Made by a program: the position numbers and the translations under genes. Below are positions 11,529 to 21,933 of a DNA stretch of 64,000 nucleotides, in pieces. The notes beneath the pieces are model-generated. The model made no database searches, was not told the DNA's origin, and saw only the letters and a program-made list of their open reading frames with translations. This DNA is from Nostocales cyanobacterium (GTDB lineage Bacteria > Cyanobacteriota > Cyanobacteriia > Cyanobacteriales > Nostocaceae), in NCBI GenBank assembly GCA_004293145.1, contig RDYJ01000008.1, positions 1-64,000 on the forward strand. The letters run 5' to 3'. The first letter of the stretch is position 1; each line of letters starts with the position of its first letter.

Positions 11529-12047
11529 CTAAGGTACTACGGTCAAAGTCACCGTGTAGGCATAATTACCAGCCTCTAACACACTACCTTTATCCGCCAT
11601 CATACCTATTTTTAATGGAATATTAGTACTATCAGATAGTAGGGGTATAGGAGAACCAGATCCTCCAGTTGTGTTATAAGTTGAGCCTTGTGGAGAATTT
11701 ACATCTGCATTTAACATCATGGGTATGAAAGCCGGTCCTGCTGTCTGTACTGGTAAGGATACTGTTAAACTAGCAGGTTGATTACAGGCCACAGAAACTT
11801 GACCTGGAGATCCCATACCAGGACCACCAGGACCAGAAAAAGAAGAAGCGTACAACGATGTTGGAGTACCAACTGGACCAAATACACCCAAAACTCCAGG
11901 AGTTACCGAGCTAAAAGTACAAGCACCACCTACAGTCCCACTGAAAGGAACATCAACACTTTGAGCCATTGCTTTGGGTGCAATAGCAACACTACCCGCA
12001 ACTACCAAAGCAGCAGCTAATAAAGAACGACGAATCATAAGATACAT
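11529..12047 (-). CDS. Spore coat U-like / pilin-like secreted subunit
   Basis: Signal peptide followed by AQSVDVPFSGTVGGACTF; C-terminus GNYAYTVTLTVVP; paralogous to the next gene. Confidence 0.72.
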   Translation of the reverse strand: MYLMIRRSLLAAALVVAGSVAIAPKAMAQSVDVPFSGTVGGACTFSSVTPGVLGVFGPVGTPTSLYASSFSGPGGPGMGSPGQVSVACNQPASLTVSLPVQTAGPAFIPMMLNADVNSPQGSTYNTTGGSGSPIPLLSDSTNIPLKIGMMADKGSVLEAGNYAYTVTLTVVP

Positions 12048-12115
12048 CCTTGGGTAAAAAGTAGACTAGCACCGAGTCACACACAAATAGGAGCAACAAC
12101 AAAAATTAAAAGAAA

Positions 12116-12595
12116 TTATGGAGTAATCGTTAAAGTGACTTTGTAGGTATAATTTCCAGCTAAAAACGCCGTGGGACGTTCTACCAACATACTCACCTCT
12201 AAATCGTTTGTCCCCGCAGGTAAAGACGCATTTCCGCCCCCAACATCACTGCTCGCGGTAGTAGAACCAAATCTTACATACCCTATTTTTATAGTCCCTG
12301 GAGGGTCTTGACTAGCCCCAGAAACAAGCACAGGAGCAGAAACGGTAATTGTGGCATTGGTGCTGGTTTGCACACTCACAGTAGCCGGAATTTGTGGTTC
12401 AAACTTGCTTGGGATACCATTAGAACCACCCACTATTACGGGTTCTAAGGGAGGGGAAATAATCTCGGTAAAGGTAGCCTGGACGGGAACAGTTCCAATA
12501 AAAGGAACGTCTACACTTTGAGCTAGGGCAGCGTGTTGGACTGTGAACACACTTGCTAACGCCAGGGTAGAGTTTAGGATCAGACGGTAAAGCAT
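12116..12595 (-). CDS. Spore coat U-like / pilin-like secreted subunit
   Basis: Signal peptide, AQSVDVPFIGTVPVQATF, C-terminus GNYTYKVTLTITP; first gene of the chaperone-usher-like locus. Confidence 0.7.
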   Translation of the reverse strand: MLYRLILNSTLALASVFTVQHAALAQSVDVPFIGTVPVQATFTEIISPPLEPVIVGGSNGIPSKFEPQIPATVSVQTSTNATITVSAPVLVSGASQDPPGTIKIGYVRFGSTTASSDVGGGNASLPAGTNDLEVSMLVERPTAFLAGNYTYKVTLTITP

Positions 12596-12762
12596 TACAG
12601 AGCCGCCTTACTATTCAGCGTTGTGCTGTCACACAACATGATTTTAGCCTATCCTGTAACTTTACATGATAGATATAGTGATAACACTTAAATAAATACC
12701 CGGTCAAGACTTTGTGTAAAATTATGTAATAATTTATGCTCTTGTCAAGAGATTATGAAATC

Positions 12763-13380
12763 CTAAAATTTAATCCCCAACCGTTCAAAATCTCGCTGGA
12801 CTTCCATTAACAGAGCTTTATTGTGGGGGTCAGTCTTTACAGCTTTTTTCAGATAGATTCTTGCTTTCGGCATTTGTTTTTCTTGAATAAGGGCCCGTCC
12901 CCAAATTTGATAGGATATGGCTTGCCATTGCCGTACTTCCAGATCGTTTGGTAATCTAGCGGCTAAAGCCTCAACTAGAGCGATCGCCTGGGGAAAACGT
13001 CTTGCTTGTAAAAACCGCTGCAACTGGTCATAAGTTTTCCACTTTAACCGCTGTTCTATATCCTCAAACGTTGGTGGATGTGGCATAACAGTAGTATTAC
13101 TTGATACTTGATTCTGGGGTTTCACCTCTGTGTAACTATCCATAGACATTGACGAATTAGATGCACTCTGTAATTTGGGGGCTATTTCCTCTGGCGGTAC
13201 TACCGTTTGTAGGAGTTTATAAGCCTCTGTCAAGGCAATAAATTTGTCTTTAGATTTTTCATCATCTGGGTTGATATCGGGATGATATTGCTGCGCCAGT
13301 CGGCGATAAGATGCCTTGATTTCAGCAAAAGAAGCTCCTGACCTTAAGCCCAGTAAACGGTAGCAATCTCCAATATCCAT
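12763..13380 (-). CDS. DnaJ-domain protein with C-terminal TPR-like region
   Basis: J domain DCYRLLGLRSGASFAEIKASYRRLAQQYHPDINPD. Confidence 0.9.
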   Translation of the reverse strand: MDIGDCYRLLGLRSGASFAEIKASYRRLAQQYHPDINPDDEKSKDKFIALTEAYKLLQTVVPPEEIAPKLQSASNSSMSMDSYTEVKPQNQVSSNTTVMPHPPTFEDIEQRLKWKTYDQLQRFLQARRFPQAIALVEALAARLPNDLEVRQWQAISYQIWGRALIQEKQMPKARIYLKKAVKTDPHNKALLMEVQRDFERLGIKF

Positions 13381-13480
13381 GTTGCTTTACTCCAATTCAA
13401 AATTCAAAATTAAAAATTCAAACTGAAGAATTCTTACCTTTGAATTTTCAACTTTGAATTTTGAATTTATTTTTCCCTAT

Positions 13481-14074
13481 TTACACCCTGTCTTCAATCA
13501 CACGGTCAATTAAACCATATTCTTTGGCTTCTTGAGCAGACATAAAAAAGTCACGATCCATGTCTTTTTCAATCTTAGACAAAGCTTGACCGGTGTTATC
13601 AGCATAAATCTGATTTAGCTGACTGCGAATTCGCAAAATCTCCCTAGCTTCAATTTCAATGTCAGAAGCTTGACCACGAGTACCACCGGAAGGTTGGTGA
13701 ATCATGATTCGGGAGTGAGGCAAAGCCATGCGTTTGCCCTTAGCGCCCGCTGTTAATAGGAAAGAACCCATTGAAGCAGCTAATCCAACGCAAATGGTAA
13801 CAACATCAGATTTGATGTGTTGCATGGTGTCATAAATCGCCAACCCAGATGTTACCATACCACCGGGTGAATTGATGTATAAGTAAATATCCTTACCTGG
13901 ATCATCCGAATCCAAATAAAGCATGACAGCAATAATTTGGTTAGCAATTTCATCATCCACATCCCGTCCCAGGAAAATAATTCTTTCCCGGTAGAGACGG
14001 TCATAAATACTAATCCAATCTGTATACTGTCCTCCGGGCATCCGGTAAGGAACTTTAGGAACGCCTATAGGCAT
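13481..14074 (-). CDS. clpP3: ATP-dependent Clp protease proteolytic subunit (ClpP3-type, catalytic Ser present)
   Basis: [16 protein letters not shown] (catalytic Ser) and IMIHQPSGG (catalytic His); downstream of clpR. Confidence 0.9.
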   Translation of the reverse strand: MPIGVPKVPYRMPGGQYTDWISIYDRLYRERIIFLGRDVDDEIANQIIAVMLYLDSDDPGKDIYLYINSPGGMVTSGLAIYDTMQHIKSDVVTICVGLAASMGSFLLTAGAKGKRMALPHSRIMIHQPSGGTRGQASDIEIEAREILRIRSQLNQIYADNTGQALSKIEKDMDRDFFMSAQEAKEYGLIDRVIEDRV

Positions 14075-14109
14075 TTTCGGTACTCCGTTTGTAATTAGTT
14101 ATTAGTCAA

Positions 14110-14219
14110 GGGGACTGGGGACTGGGGACTGGGGACTGGGAATTGGGAAAGAATTTTCTCCCCTGCTCCCCTGCTCCCCTGCTCCCCTGCTCCCCTGCTC
14201 CCCTGCCTCCTGCCTCCTG
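14110..14219. repeat. STRR arrays: (GGGGACT)n heptamer and (CTCCCCTG)n octamer in the clpR-clpP3 gap
   Basis: ggggactggggactggggact at 14110-14139 and ctcccctgctcccctg at 14158-14219. Confidence 0.9.
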
Positions 14220-14227
14220 TCACCTTC

Positions 14228-14890
14228 TTACAGCACACTAGCGGGGAGTGGGGGGTTGGCGAGTTCTTCTTTTTCAAACACGCGATCAATTAAACCGTAA
14301 TCCCTGGCTTGGTAAGGAGTCATGTAGAATAGACGATCCATGTCTTTGGTAATTTTTTCTGGTGCTTGTCCAGTAGTGACAGACAGAATATCCACCATTG
14401 ACGCTTTGTTTGCCAAAACTTCTCTAGCCCGAATTTGAATATCCGTGGCTTGGCCTTGGGCGTAGCTCTTGGGTTGATGCAGGATAATGGAGGAGTTAGG
14501 TAAACTAGCACGACAGCCCTTTGTCCCAGCACTGAGTAGCATTGCTGCCATACCCATCGCCGAACCAATACAGATAGTGTGGATGGGGGGCTTGATGTAT
14601 TTCATGGTGTCATAGATGGCGAAGGCTTCGGTTTCAAAACCGATAGGTTCGCCACTGTAACCAGAAGTGCCGGTTGAGTTGATGTAGATTTTAATTGGCT
14701 TTTCCGGGTCGTCGGATTGTAAAAAAAGCAATTCGGCGACAATCAATTCCGTGACAGCAGGCACCAGTGGCATACCCAGATAGACAATTCGCTCCTTCAA
14801 TAGTAGGGAAGGTAAATCTGGCGGCGGTGTCCGGTAGAAGTTATCGCCGTAATAGGGGGCTTGTACAGCCTTGATGGGGGAAATGTCCAT
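14228..14890 (-). CDS. clpR: ClpR, non-catalytic Clp protease subunit
   Basis: ClpP-like, but the nucleophile motif reads CIGSAMGMAAMLLSAG, with the catalytic Ser replaced by Gly relative to ASMGS in the neighbour. Confidence 0.9.
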   Translation of the reverse strand: MDISPIKAVQAPYYGDNFYRTPPPDLPSLLLKERIVYLGMPLVPAVTELIVAELLFLQSDDPEKPIKIYINSTGTSGYSGEPIGFETEAFAIYDTMKYIKPPIHTICIGSAMGMAAMLLSAGTKGCRASLPNSSIILHQPKSYAQGQATDIQIRAREVLANKASMVDILSVTTGQAPEKITKDMDRLFYMTPYQARDYGLIDRVFEKEELANPPLPASVL

Positions 14891-15097
14891 AGGAACTGAA
14901 TCGCCTGAAACTATGCCGTTAACTGTATTACATCCTAGCGCGATGCTTTAATAATTTAGGGTGTGGATTTCTCTCTGATGGTCAAGAAAGCTAGGTTGCT
15001 AGGATATTTTGAATATTATGCTATGTTTTAGGAAAATCCGACAGAAGCCCCACCCCTGAACCAATATTTGATGATCCCAATTTAATTCAAATAGGTA

Positions 15098-15118
15098 GTG
15101 CGGGCATCTTGCCCGCTA
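15098..15118. repeat. REP-like palindrome GCGGGCA-TCT-TGCCCGC at the 3' end of the biosynthetic-like cluster
   Basis: 7-bp perfect stem with 3-nt loop at 15100-15116; may act as a terminator or be an interspersed repeat. Confidence 0.6.
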
Positions 15119-15170
15119 AAATAAGCAAAATTAAATGCAGCACAGCTTATTTGTCTGAGCATTTGCCAAA

Positions 15171-16205
15171 CTACTTTTTGGCAAGACTGTACGCTTCCCA
15201 CCACGGCGTGGCATACTGAGTGATTATTTGGTTAAATTCCTGAAGCGTTGGTACAGTGTTTTGGTATAGCCAATCATTTAATGCGGTGCTTCCTCCCTGG
15301 GCGTATACAGGTATGCAATCTCGCCAAAGGTCAAGCCCATACAGTACACCAGAAAATTTAGTATCAGCTTCAACAATTAATGTCAATGTTTGAGCAAATA
15401 TAGGCGCAGTTGCGCTTGCAGTCAGGTAAATAAATGGTACTTTTGCAAGGTTTGATGCCTCCTGTATGTGTGCGATGGCATCAGCATATTTGTATGCCTG
15501 TTCGCCGGTGGTGTTTGCTGGGAAGTCGGCTATGTAACGTACATCTACTGGCAGTTCGACTTTGAGGACATCCACGCCATAATGAGGCTGAGAAAACTCT
15601 TGGATTGATTGTTTAACTTTGTCTGGTTTTACTGATGCAAATGCTACTGAGTTATCATTACCAATGGCATCACTGTAGCTGACTGGTTCCAGAAAAAATG
15701 GCACATCATCAGCGCGACATTCAGCTCCTACTCGTTCGATCAAACTATGCTTGACTTCATTAATTGCTGAACTATCATCAGGATCATAGTACAACAAGAT
15801 TTTAATTCCGTTTGCACCGCGCTCAACTAAACGATGTACAGACCATTCTGGCAGCAGTTCTGGTAAACGCCCTTTGATTTTGGGATCAAAGCCTGTTCGT
15901 TCATAGGCCAAAAATATTCCTGTGTGTGGTGGACGCTGTTCAATTGTAGGCAGACCATATTCAGGATCGATCAACAGGGAACTAGCATATTGTCCTAACA
16001 CTTCAACGAAGCTTTGTTTAATTTCTGTGAGTGAGGCGGCGCTGACTTCTCTACCGGTTGCAGTAGCTAGAGCCTTTTTTAAGGAACCACGTTGATCTGT
16101 GGCGATCGCTGTAATGATGCCCTGTTTGTCAGAGATCGCGCTTAATCCTGTGAATTTACCAGAGCTTATCGGTATCTGCTCACCTTGCTGTACATTAATC
16201 ATCAA
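15171..16205 (-). CDS. Tagatose-1,6-bisphosphate aldolase-like (LacD-type class I aldolase)
   Basis: LacD-like sequence (ATDQRGSLKKAL, DPEYGLP, VDVLKVELPVD with putative Schiff-base Lys). Confidence 0.78.
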   Translation of the reverse strand: MMINVQQGEQIPISSGKFTGLSAISDKQGIITAIATDQRGSLKKALATATGREVSAASLTEIKQSFVEVLGQYASSLLIDPEYGLPTIEQRPPHTGIFLAYERTGFDPKIKGRLPELLPEWSVHRLVERGANGIKILLYYDPDDSSAINEVKHSLIERVGAECRADDVPFFLEPVSYSDAIGNDNSVAFASVKPDKVKQSIQEFSQPHYGVDVLKVELPVDVRYIADFPANTTGEQAYKYADAIAHIQEASNLAKVPFIYLTASATAPIFAQTLTLIVEADTKFSGVLYGLDLWRDCIPVYAQGGSTALNDWLYQNTVPTLQEFNQIITQYATPWWEAYSLAKK

Positions 16206-16258
16206 TTACTATCTCCTACACTGGAATTATTCAGAAAAACTATCAAGCAGAGTAGCAG

Positions 16259-16972
16259 CTACATTCGCTTAATGACTATATCATCAATGTTTATCGCTCC
16301 AGGAACTGTGGCAATCTGGAGCAGGAGTTCAGCAATGAAGTGTGGGTTCATGAAGTTTTCTGCCTGCTGCTGATGTGCTTGGTTATCAGGAGTTTGCCAA
16401 AAAGCTGTGTTCATCCCACCTGGACAAAAGGAGGTGACACGAATACCAAAGGGCTTTGCTTCAGCTTTCAAGCTTTCTGTAAAGCCAGCTTGCGCCCATT
16501 TGGAAGCAGTGTAACCACTTTCATTGGCTCGACCTACTTTGCTCGCGGTTGATAAGATATTAATAATCTGCCCACCACCTGCTTGTTTCATCCGTTTAAA
16601 GGCAGCTTGACAACAGTACACAGTACCTTTGACATTAACGGCTAACATCTGCTCAAGGGCTTCCTCTGTCAATTCTTCTACTGAACCAAATAGACCGATT
16701 CCCGCATTATTGATGAGAATATCTATTTTGCCGTAAGATTCTTGCACACGCTCAAATAAATTTAATACTTGTATTGGATCAGTAATATCTGTGGGAATAG
16801 CGATCGCTGATCCACCATGATCACGAATTTGCTGGGCGGTATGCTCAATTTCATTAGGCGTGCGGGAAGCGGCGATGATGTGCGCTCCTTCTTTCCCAAA
16901 CAGCATTGCTGTAGCTTGTCCAAGTCCACGACTAGCTCCGGTAATTATGACAACTTGATTTTCTAAGCGCAT
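16259..16972 (-). CDS. SDR family oxidoreductase
   Basis: TGASRGLGQATA, NNAGIG, YTASKWAQAGF motifs. Confidence 0.93.
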   Translation of the reverse strand: MRLENQVVIITGASRGLGQATAMLFGKEGAHIIAASRTPNEIEHTAQQIRDHGGSAIAIPTDITDPIQVLNLFERVQESYGKIDILINNAGIGLFGSVEELTEEALEQMLAVNVKGTVYCCQAAFKRMKQAGGGQIINILSTASKVGRANESGYTASKWAQAGFTESLKAEAKPFGIRVTSFCPGGMNTAFWQTPDNQAHQQQAENFMNPHFIAELLLQIATVPGAINIDDIVIKRM

Positions 16973-17014
16973 TTAATGTTGGCTCCAGTTTGTAAGATGG
17001 GGAACAGGAATTGA

Positions 17015-18025
17015 CTAACTAATCTGAAGATGAACTTTCAGGGTTTCACCACGAGCAAAACGCTGTAAAGCATCTGGGAAATCAGCCAACGGGAAAGTAT
17101 GACTAACCAAAGATGCCACATCAATTTTGTTATTTTCCAACCATTTAATAGCAGGTAAAAATGTTAAACATTGGGAATAACTGCCCAGGATAGTCCAATC
17201 GTTCCGAAAAATATCATGAGGCCGCCATGTAATCGTGGCATTTGTAGCCGCAACACCAAATTGTAAATACTGTCCGCGAGGGCGTAAATAGTTGAGAGCT
17301 TGTTCGATCACTGCTGGTACACCTGTGGCATCTACAACAATCGAGAATCCGTAAGGTGCAAGTTCGCGCAATGCATCTGTTTGATTTTCATCAGCCGCGA
17401 TCGCAATTGCGCCGAGTTGGCTGGCTAATGCTCTGCGGTTGGGGTGTTTTTCTACAACTACAATTTTTGCTGCACCACTATTTTGTAATGCTTGCAGTAG
17501 CAGTAGCCCAATCGGTCCAGCCCCAAAAATTAACACTTCATCTGCTGGATGTGTATGTAAACGATTAATTCCATGAATAACACAAGCAAGGGGTTCAATA
17601 AATGTGGCTTGTGTATCAGAAATTGTCTCTGGCAGTTTGTAGCAAGCACGCACTGGTACGGTGACATATTCAGCGAAACCTCCATCTCGCGTCACCCCGA
17701 TACCTTGCCAATTCAGACAATGATTAGCTTGTTGATTACGACAGTAAAAACAATGACCACAGTACACATCTGGATCAACAACCACGCGGTCGCCTGGTTG
17801 CACATCAACAACTTCTCGACCAACTTCTGCAACTATACCCACGAATTCGTGACCAGGAATCAACGGGAAATTAGACAGGTATTCATTGTGGAAGATGTGC
17901 AAATCAGTTCCACAAATTCCTGCCCGCTTTACCTGCACAATCACCTCATCCGCTGCACACTTGGGATCGGCAACTTGTTCGACAACAACGGTTTCCGGTT
18001 GGGAAAAAACAACTGCTTTCATCAA
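17015..18025 (-). CDS. Zinc-dependent alcohol/polyol dehydrogenase (MDR), intact catalytic Zn motifs
   Basis: [32 protein letters not shown]. Confidence 0.9.
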   Translation of the reverse strand: MMKAVVFSQPETVVVEQVADPKCAADEVIVQVKRAGICGTDLHIFHNEYLSNFPLIPGHEFVGIVAEVGREVVDVQPGDRVVVDPDVYCGHCFYCRNQQANHCLNWQGIGVTRDGGFAEYVTVPVRACYKLPETISDTQATFIEPLACVIHGINRLHTHPADEVLIFGAGPIGLLLLQALQNSGAAKIVVVEKHPNRRALASQLGAIAIAADENQTDALRELAPYGFSIVVDATGVPAVIEQALNYLRPRGQYLQFGVAATNATITWRPHDIFRNDWTILGSYSQCLTFLPAIKWLENNKIDVASLVSHTFPLADFPDALQRFARGETLKVHLQIS

Positions 18026-18071
18026 AAATACTCCAATATAGTAAATGTATAACTAAATCAATCTGCAACTT

Positions 18072-19769
18072 TTAAGCTGTCGTCAAGTCTTCAATTAACA
18101 CTTGATCAAGAGGTACTCGAAAAACTTTCAGAATTGAGATTGTTCCCCCTGGTGTTGTAATATCGCTGACTGCTTTCAATGTGCAAGTTAGAGCTTCTGG
18201 TGTCACTTCAACGACATTGTAACCGTGGGTTGTGGAGTTAAAATATTGAATGTGAGGATTACTAGCTGTGAGCATTTGAGTCATCACTTCAACTGGTGGG
18301 TTTACTTGTTGGGAACGGGAATTATTAGTTTCTGCGAAGTTAGAAGAAGCCATTGAACCAACTAGGAACTCCACCCCTATCGGCTCTTCTTGATAGTCAT
18401 CAAAGTTCACTTTCTGATACCCAGTGACAAAAGTGTGAAAATCACCAGTAATTGTGACAAAGTTTTTCACGCCAGCCTCTTTGATTGTCTGAAAAATTAG
18501 ATTCCGTTCAGCCGGATAACCATCCCACTGATCGAAGGATATAAACAAATCTGGAGTTGATTGCCCTAAAAGCTTTGTGGTAAATGCTGATAAATACTTG
18601 AGTTGCATAGTCATCACTTCATTTCCCCAGATTTTCCAGGTGGAAGAAGAATTGAGCATTTTATCTAAAAACCACTGACGCTGTGAGGTTCCCAGCATAG
18701 TTCTGTGGGGATAATTCCGTTCGGGACAGTCTGGAATCATGTATCGGTTTTGTTTAAGATACCGCTGCTGCTGTTCTTCCAGCTTGTCAGAGGGAGGACC
18801 ATCTCGATAAAGACGTTCATCCGTCATTACCAGTTCTAATAAGTTGCCAAATTTGAAGGTGCGATAGATTTGCACCGCAGCTAGTGGCTCCTGATCAGCC
18901 TGGAAAGTAATGCTAGTGGGGATGTGTTCAATCCAGGCTTGAGTTGCCCATTGACGCAGATTTGACTGATGAAAGGGAACTTGATCAGGAGTATTGGTCC
19001 CAAAGCAATCCCCAGCAAACTCATGGTCATCCCAAATATTGATAAAGGCAAAACGCTCTCGCAGCTTTTGTAAATTTGGGTCGCTGTTGTAGGTTTGATA
19101 AAGGTATCTATAGTCTTCTAATGTAGTAGCAACTGGTTGACCGCTGGGTAATTGTAGGGGACGGATGCCTCTTTGGAAACTGGTGTCTCCTACACTTTCG
19201 TAGATATAATCGCCCAAAAATACTACAAAATCAATGTCCTCTTCTGCCAAAAAGCGATGGGCATTGTAGTAGCCGTTAGTGTAGTCTTGGCAGGAGATAT
19301 ACGCAAAGCGAACTTGCTTGACTTCAGTTTTGACAGCTGGTAGGGTCTGAAACCGACCTGTTCTGCTGGCTATTCCTTGGTAAATGAATCGGTAGTAGTA
19401 GGTGGTAGAAGGTTGGAGAAGGGGAGAATTGACAACAGCTTTGAGGGTGTAATCCTTGGACGCATCTGTTTGAGAAACACCTTGTAAAGCGATCGCCCCA
19501 AAATCAATATCTGTAGAAATCTCAAAACCAACCTGAATCAAACCAGGTTTTGATGAACCTATGCGAGTCCATAGAGTAATCCCCTGCATCTGTGGCTCCC
19601 CGGATGCCACACTCTGTGGAAATATAGATGTGGCAGCATTAGTAGATTTGACAGTAAACAACTCTTTGACTTGAGCCTCACTGATTTCTAACTGTTGTGG
19701 GAGTTTTTCACCAGGCCAGATCACAATACCCATGAAGAGGGAGTTCTTGAGGAAAGTCCGTCTATCCAT
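18072..19769 (-). CDS. PhoD-family phosphodiesterase/alkaline phosphatase D with Tat-type signal
   Basis: DRRTFLKNSLFMGI Tat-like N-terminus; FLGDYIYE, IWDDHEFAGD, TGDFHTFV metal-ligand motifs. Confidence 0.9.
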   Translation of the reverse strand: MDRRTFLKNSLFMGIVIWPGEKLPQQLEISEAQVKELFTVKSTNAATSIFPQSVASGEPQMQGITLWTRIGSSKPGLIQVGFEISTDIDFGAIALQGVSQTDASKDYTLKAVVNSPLLQPSTTYYYRFIYQGIASRTGRFQTLPAVKTEVKQVRFAYISCQDYTNGYYNAHRFLAEEDIDFVVFLGDYIYESVGDTSFQRGIRPLQLPSGQPVATTLEDYRYLYQTYNSDPNLQKLRERFAFINIWDDHEFAGDCFGTNTPDQVPFHQSNLRQWATQAWIEHIPTSITFQADQEPLAAVQIYRTFKFGNLLELVMTDERLYRDGPPSDKLEEQQQRYLKQNRYMIPDCPERNYPHRTMLGTSQRQWFLDKMLNSSSTWKIWGNEVMTMQLKYLSAFTTKLLGQSTPDLFISFDQWDGYPAERNLIFQTIKEAGVKNFVTITGDFHTFVTGYQKVNFDDYQEEPIGVEFLVGSMASSNFAETNNSRSQQVNPPVEVMTQMLTASNPHIQYFNSTTHGYNVVEVTPEALTCTLKAVSDITTPGGTISILKVFRVPLDQVLIEDLTTA

Positions 19770-19817
19770 TTTGTTTAATTAATTAAGTAGAACGGGAGTA
19801 ATTAATACTGTTAACTG

Positions 19818-20828
19818 TTAGTTGGCTGGAGTTACATTAGTTTCTTCTGCTGAAATATTTGCACTAGATTTCTTGTCTGCACCTTTGCCAGTTTTGGCTA
19901 AATAAATACCTCCGATAATCACAGTAAAACCCACCAAGTTTAAAAAAGTTAAATTCTCGGCAAAGAGTATCCAAGCCAGAATTGCAGCAATGACTGGATC
20001 AAGTAAAAATACTATCAGCACAAAGGTGGAGGAAAAGCTTTTGAGACTGTATACTGTCAACCCATGACCTAAAGCTTCACAAACAATAGCTAGGGAAAAT
20101 ACAATTAACCAGCCTGATAAAGAAGGTGGGAAGAATTGATCTTCATATATCTGTACGAGTGGTAACGTCAATACAGCCCCAACCAAGCAGCGCCACATAA
20201 GTACAGTTTCTACGGAAAACTTACTGCGTAAATATTCTAAAATTAAATAGGTGGTTGCATATAATACCGCACACCCAAGAGCAGCAAAGTCACCAATCAG
20301 ACCATGATTAGAGACTAAGAAGTCATCAAATCCTAAGACTGCTGCTCCTAGTATTGCCAGAAGCATTCCGAACAGAAATTTCCGGTCAAAAAGCTGTTTG
20401 AATAACAACCAGGCTCCTAATGTAGTGAATACCGGGCTTAAACCACCTAGCACATTAGCATTAGCGATACTGGTTTGAGTTAGGGACCAAGTCCACAGGA
20501 GGCGACCTAACATATAAGCTAGAGATGCTCCTAGTAAAAGTGCATAATCACGAATTTGGTAACGTTGCTGTGGTATGACTGGTTCTGCTGATAATTGAGT
20601 GCGTAATTGATAAACCCCATTCCACAACGCAAATACGACAGCGGCTATCCAAGAGCGATTGAATAGTGTTACATTTATACTCATTTCGCTCAGAGAAAAT
20701 TTGACTAAGATTCCTGTTATTGATAAAGCGAATAAAGCGATAATCAACAAAAGAAATGGAATAATTTCTGCTGAGAATGTTGTCGGTTTTTTCTCGTTCT
20801 CTAATACTTCTTGATTGTTCGTTGTCAT
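19818..20828 (-). CDS. EamA/DMT superfamily transporter
   Basis: About ten TM segments with the EamA repeat pattern (ANVLGGLSPVFTTLGAWLLFKQ; LDPVIAAILAWILFAENLT). Confidence 0.88.
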   Translation of the reverse strand: MTTNNQEVLENEKKPTTFSAEIIPFLLLIIALFALSITGILVKFSLSEMSINVTLFNRSWIAAVVFALWNGVYQLRTQLSAEPVIPQQRYQIRDYALLLGASLAYMLGRLLWTWSLTQTSIANANVLGGLSPVFTTLGAWLLFKQLFDRKFLFGMLLAILGAAVLGFDDFLVSNHGLIGDFAALGCAVLYATTYLILEYLRSKFSVETVLMWRCLVGAVLTLPLVQIYEDQFFPPSLSGWLIVFSLAIVCEALGHGLTVYSLKSFSSTFVLIVFLLDPVIAAILAWILFAENLTFLNLVGFTVIIGGIYLAKTGKGADKKSSANISAEETNVTPAN

Positions 20829-20972
20829 TTAGGTTTTGCTCAATATAAGGAATTATTGACGAGTAAGATCAGCCTTTGGACATTTTACTTGACACCTATA
20901 GCATCCTGCCCATACTGCGGCTTGTAAATTAAAAGTTTATTAGCTTTACAAAGATAGTTATAAATGCCTAAT

Positions 20973-21854
20973 TTAGACTAATTCACCGACTTCTGTCAGT
21001 AATCCCTCTGCTATTAATAACTCATCTAGACCATCAATCAACGTATTAATTTGGCGGTTTAGGTCTATCAAGGAATTAGCAGCAGTAGCAACTTGTAAGT
21101 TGTAAAGGTGTTGTTCCATATTTTGAGGATACTTTTGACAAAGCTGTTTCACATACTTTACTAAGCGTTTCTCCCCAGGATGAGGAACATAATTTACCGC
21201 AAAAATAATATCGAAATAACTTGCTAATAAAGCAGCGATTCGATGGTTAATACTGATCCAATCTTGACGTTCAACTGCTAACTCTATTTGATGACAGTAT
21301 GATGAAATATTTTTTCGTAAAATAGGATAGTTTTTGGCAATGATTGCTGTTCTCAAGGCATTAGGGTAGGGTTGTTTAGCAACAGAGAGTAGATGCTCAA
21401 ACCAGCCGGTTCTATCAAACAAGATTTGAGAATGCAAAACATTAAACCAAAAGCAAGTTGTATATCCTATATTGGGCTGATGTTTAACTAAAATTGAATT
21501 TAGCTGCTCTTCAATCCAATTCGGGTTTCGATACATAATATCTACACCGCATCCTGATTGTCTATCTATCCACTCGTCACCAGTTTCCCAAAACTGGTTG
21601 TTAATTTCAAAACGCGAGGCAAATTGTTGAGCAATTGCAGATCTAGTTGCGACCGAAATTTCCTCTGAGATATACATATAAAAATCTAAATCAGATAATT
21701 TATCTGCAACTAAGGCAGTTTGAGAACCTGCTAAGACAACGGCTAATACTTGAGGTAAACTACTAAATTCAGCAGCTATTGTTTGAGCCAAAGTGGGAAT
21801 TTCAAGCGGGGTAGAATGGTTAGTTTCTGCTGCTAAATAATTTTCATCTGACAT
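20973..21854 (-). CDS. Nucleotidyltransferase-fold protein (DUF4037-like)
   Basis: MNT/ANT-type motif GSQTALVADKLSDLDFYMY (GS-x10-DxD) plus a third carboxylate GVDIMYRN. Confidence 0.78.
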   Translation of the reverse strand: MSDENYLAAETNHSTPLEIPTLAQTIAAEFSSLPQVLAVVLAGSQTALVADKLSDLDFYMYISEEISVATRSAIAQQFASRFEINNQFWETGDEWIDRQSGCGVDIMYRNPNWIEEQLNSILVKHQPNIGYTTCFWFNVLHSQILFDRTGWFEHLLSVAKQPYPNALRTAIIAKNYPILRKNISSYCHQIELAVERQDWISINHRIAALLASYFDIIFAVNYVPHPGEKRLVKYVKQLCQKYPQNMEQHLYNLQVATAANSLIDLNRQINTLIDGLDELLIAEGLLTEVGELV

Positions 21855-21933
21855 TGTGTATGCTTCTCCTGGTACTGCATTAATGTTTGAACCTATATTT
21901 AAAATTTAGTTGTACCAATATCATCTGCCACAA

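Noticed and set aside
14095-14289. 64-aa ORF between clpR and clpP3
   Set aside because: It is translated STRR repeat (GSRGAGEQGSRGAGE) overlapping the end of clpR.
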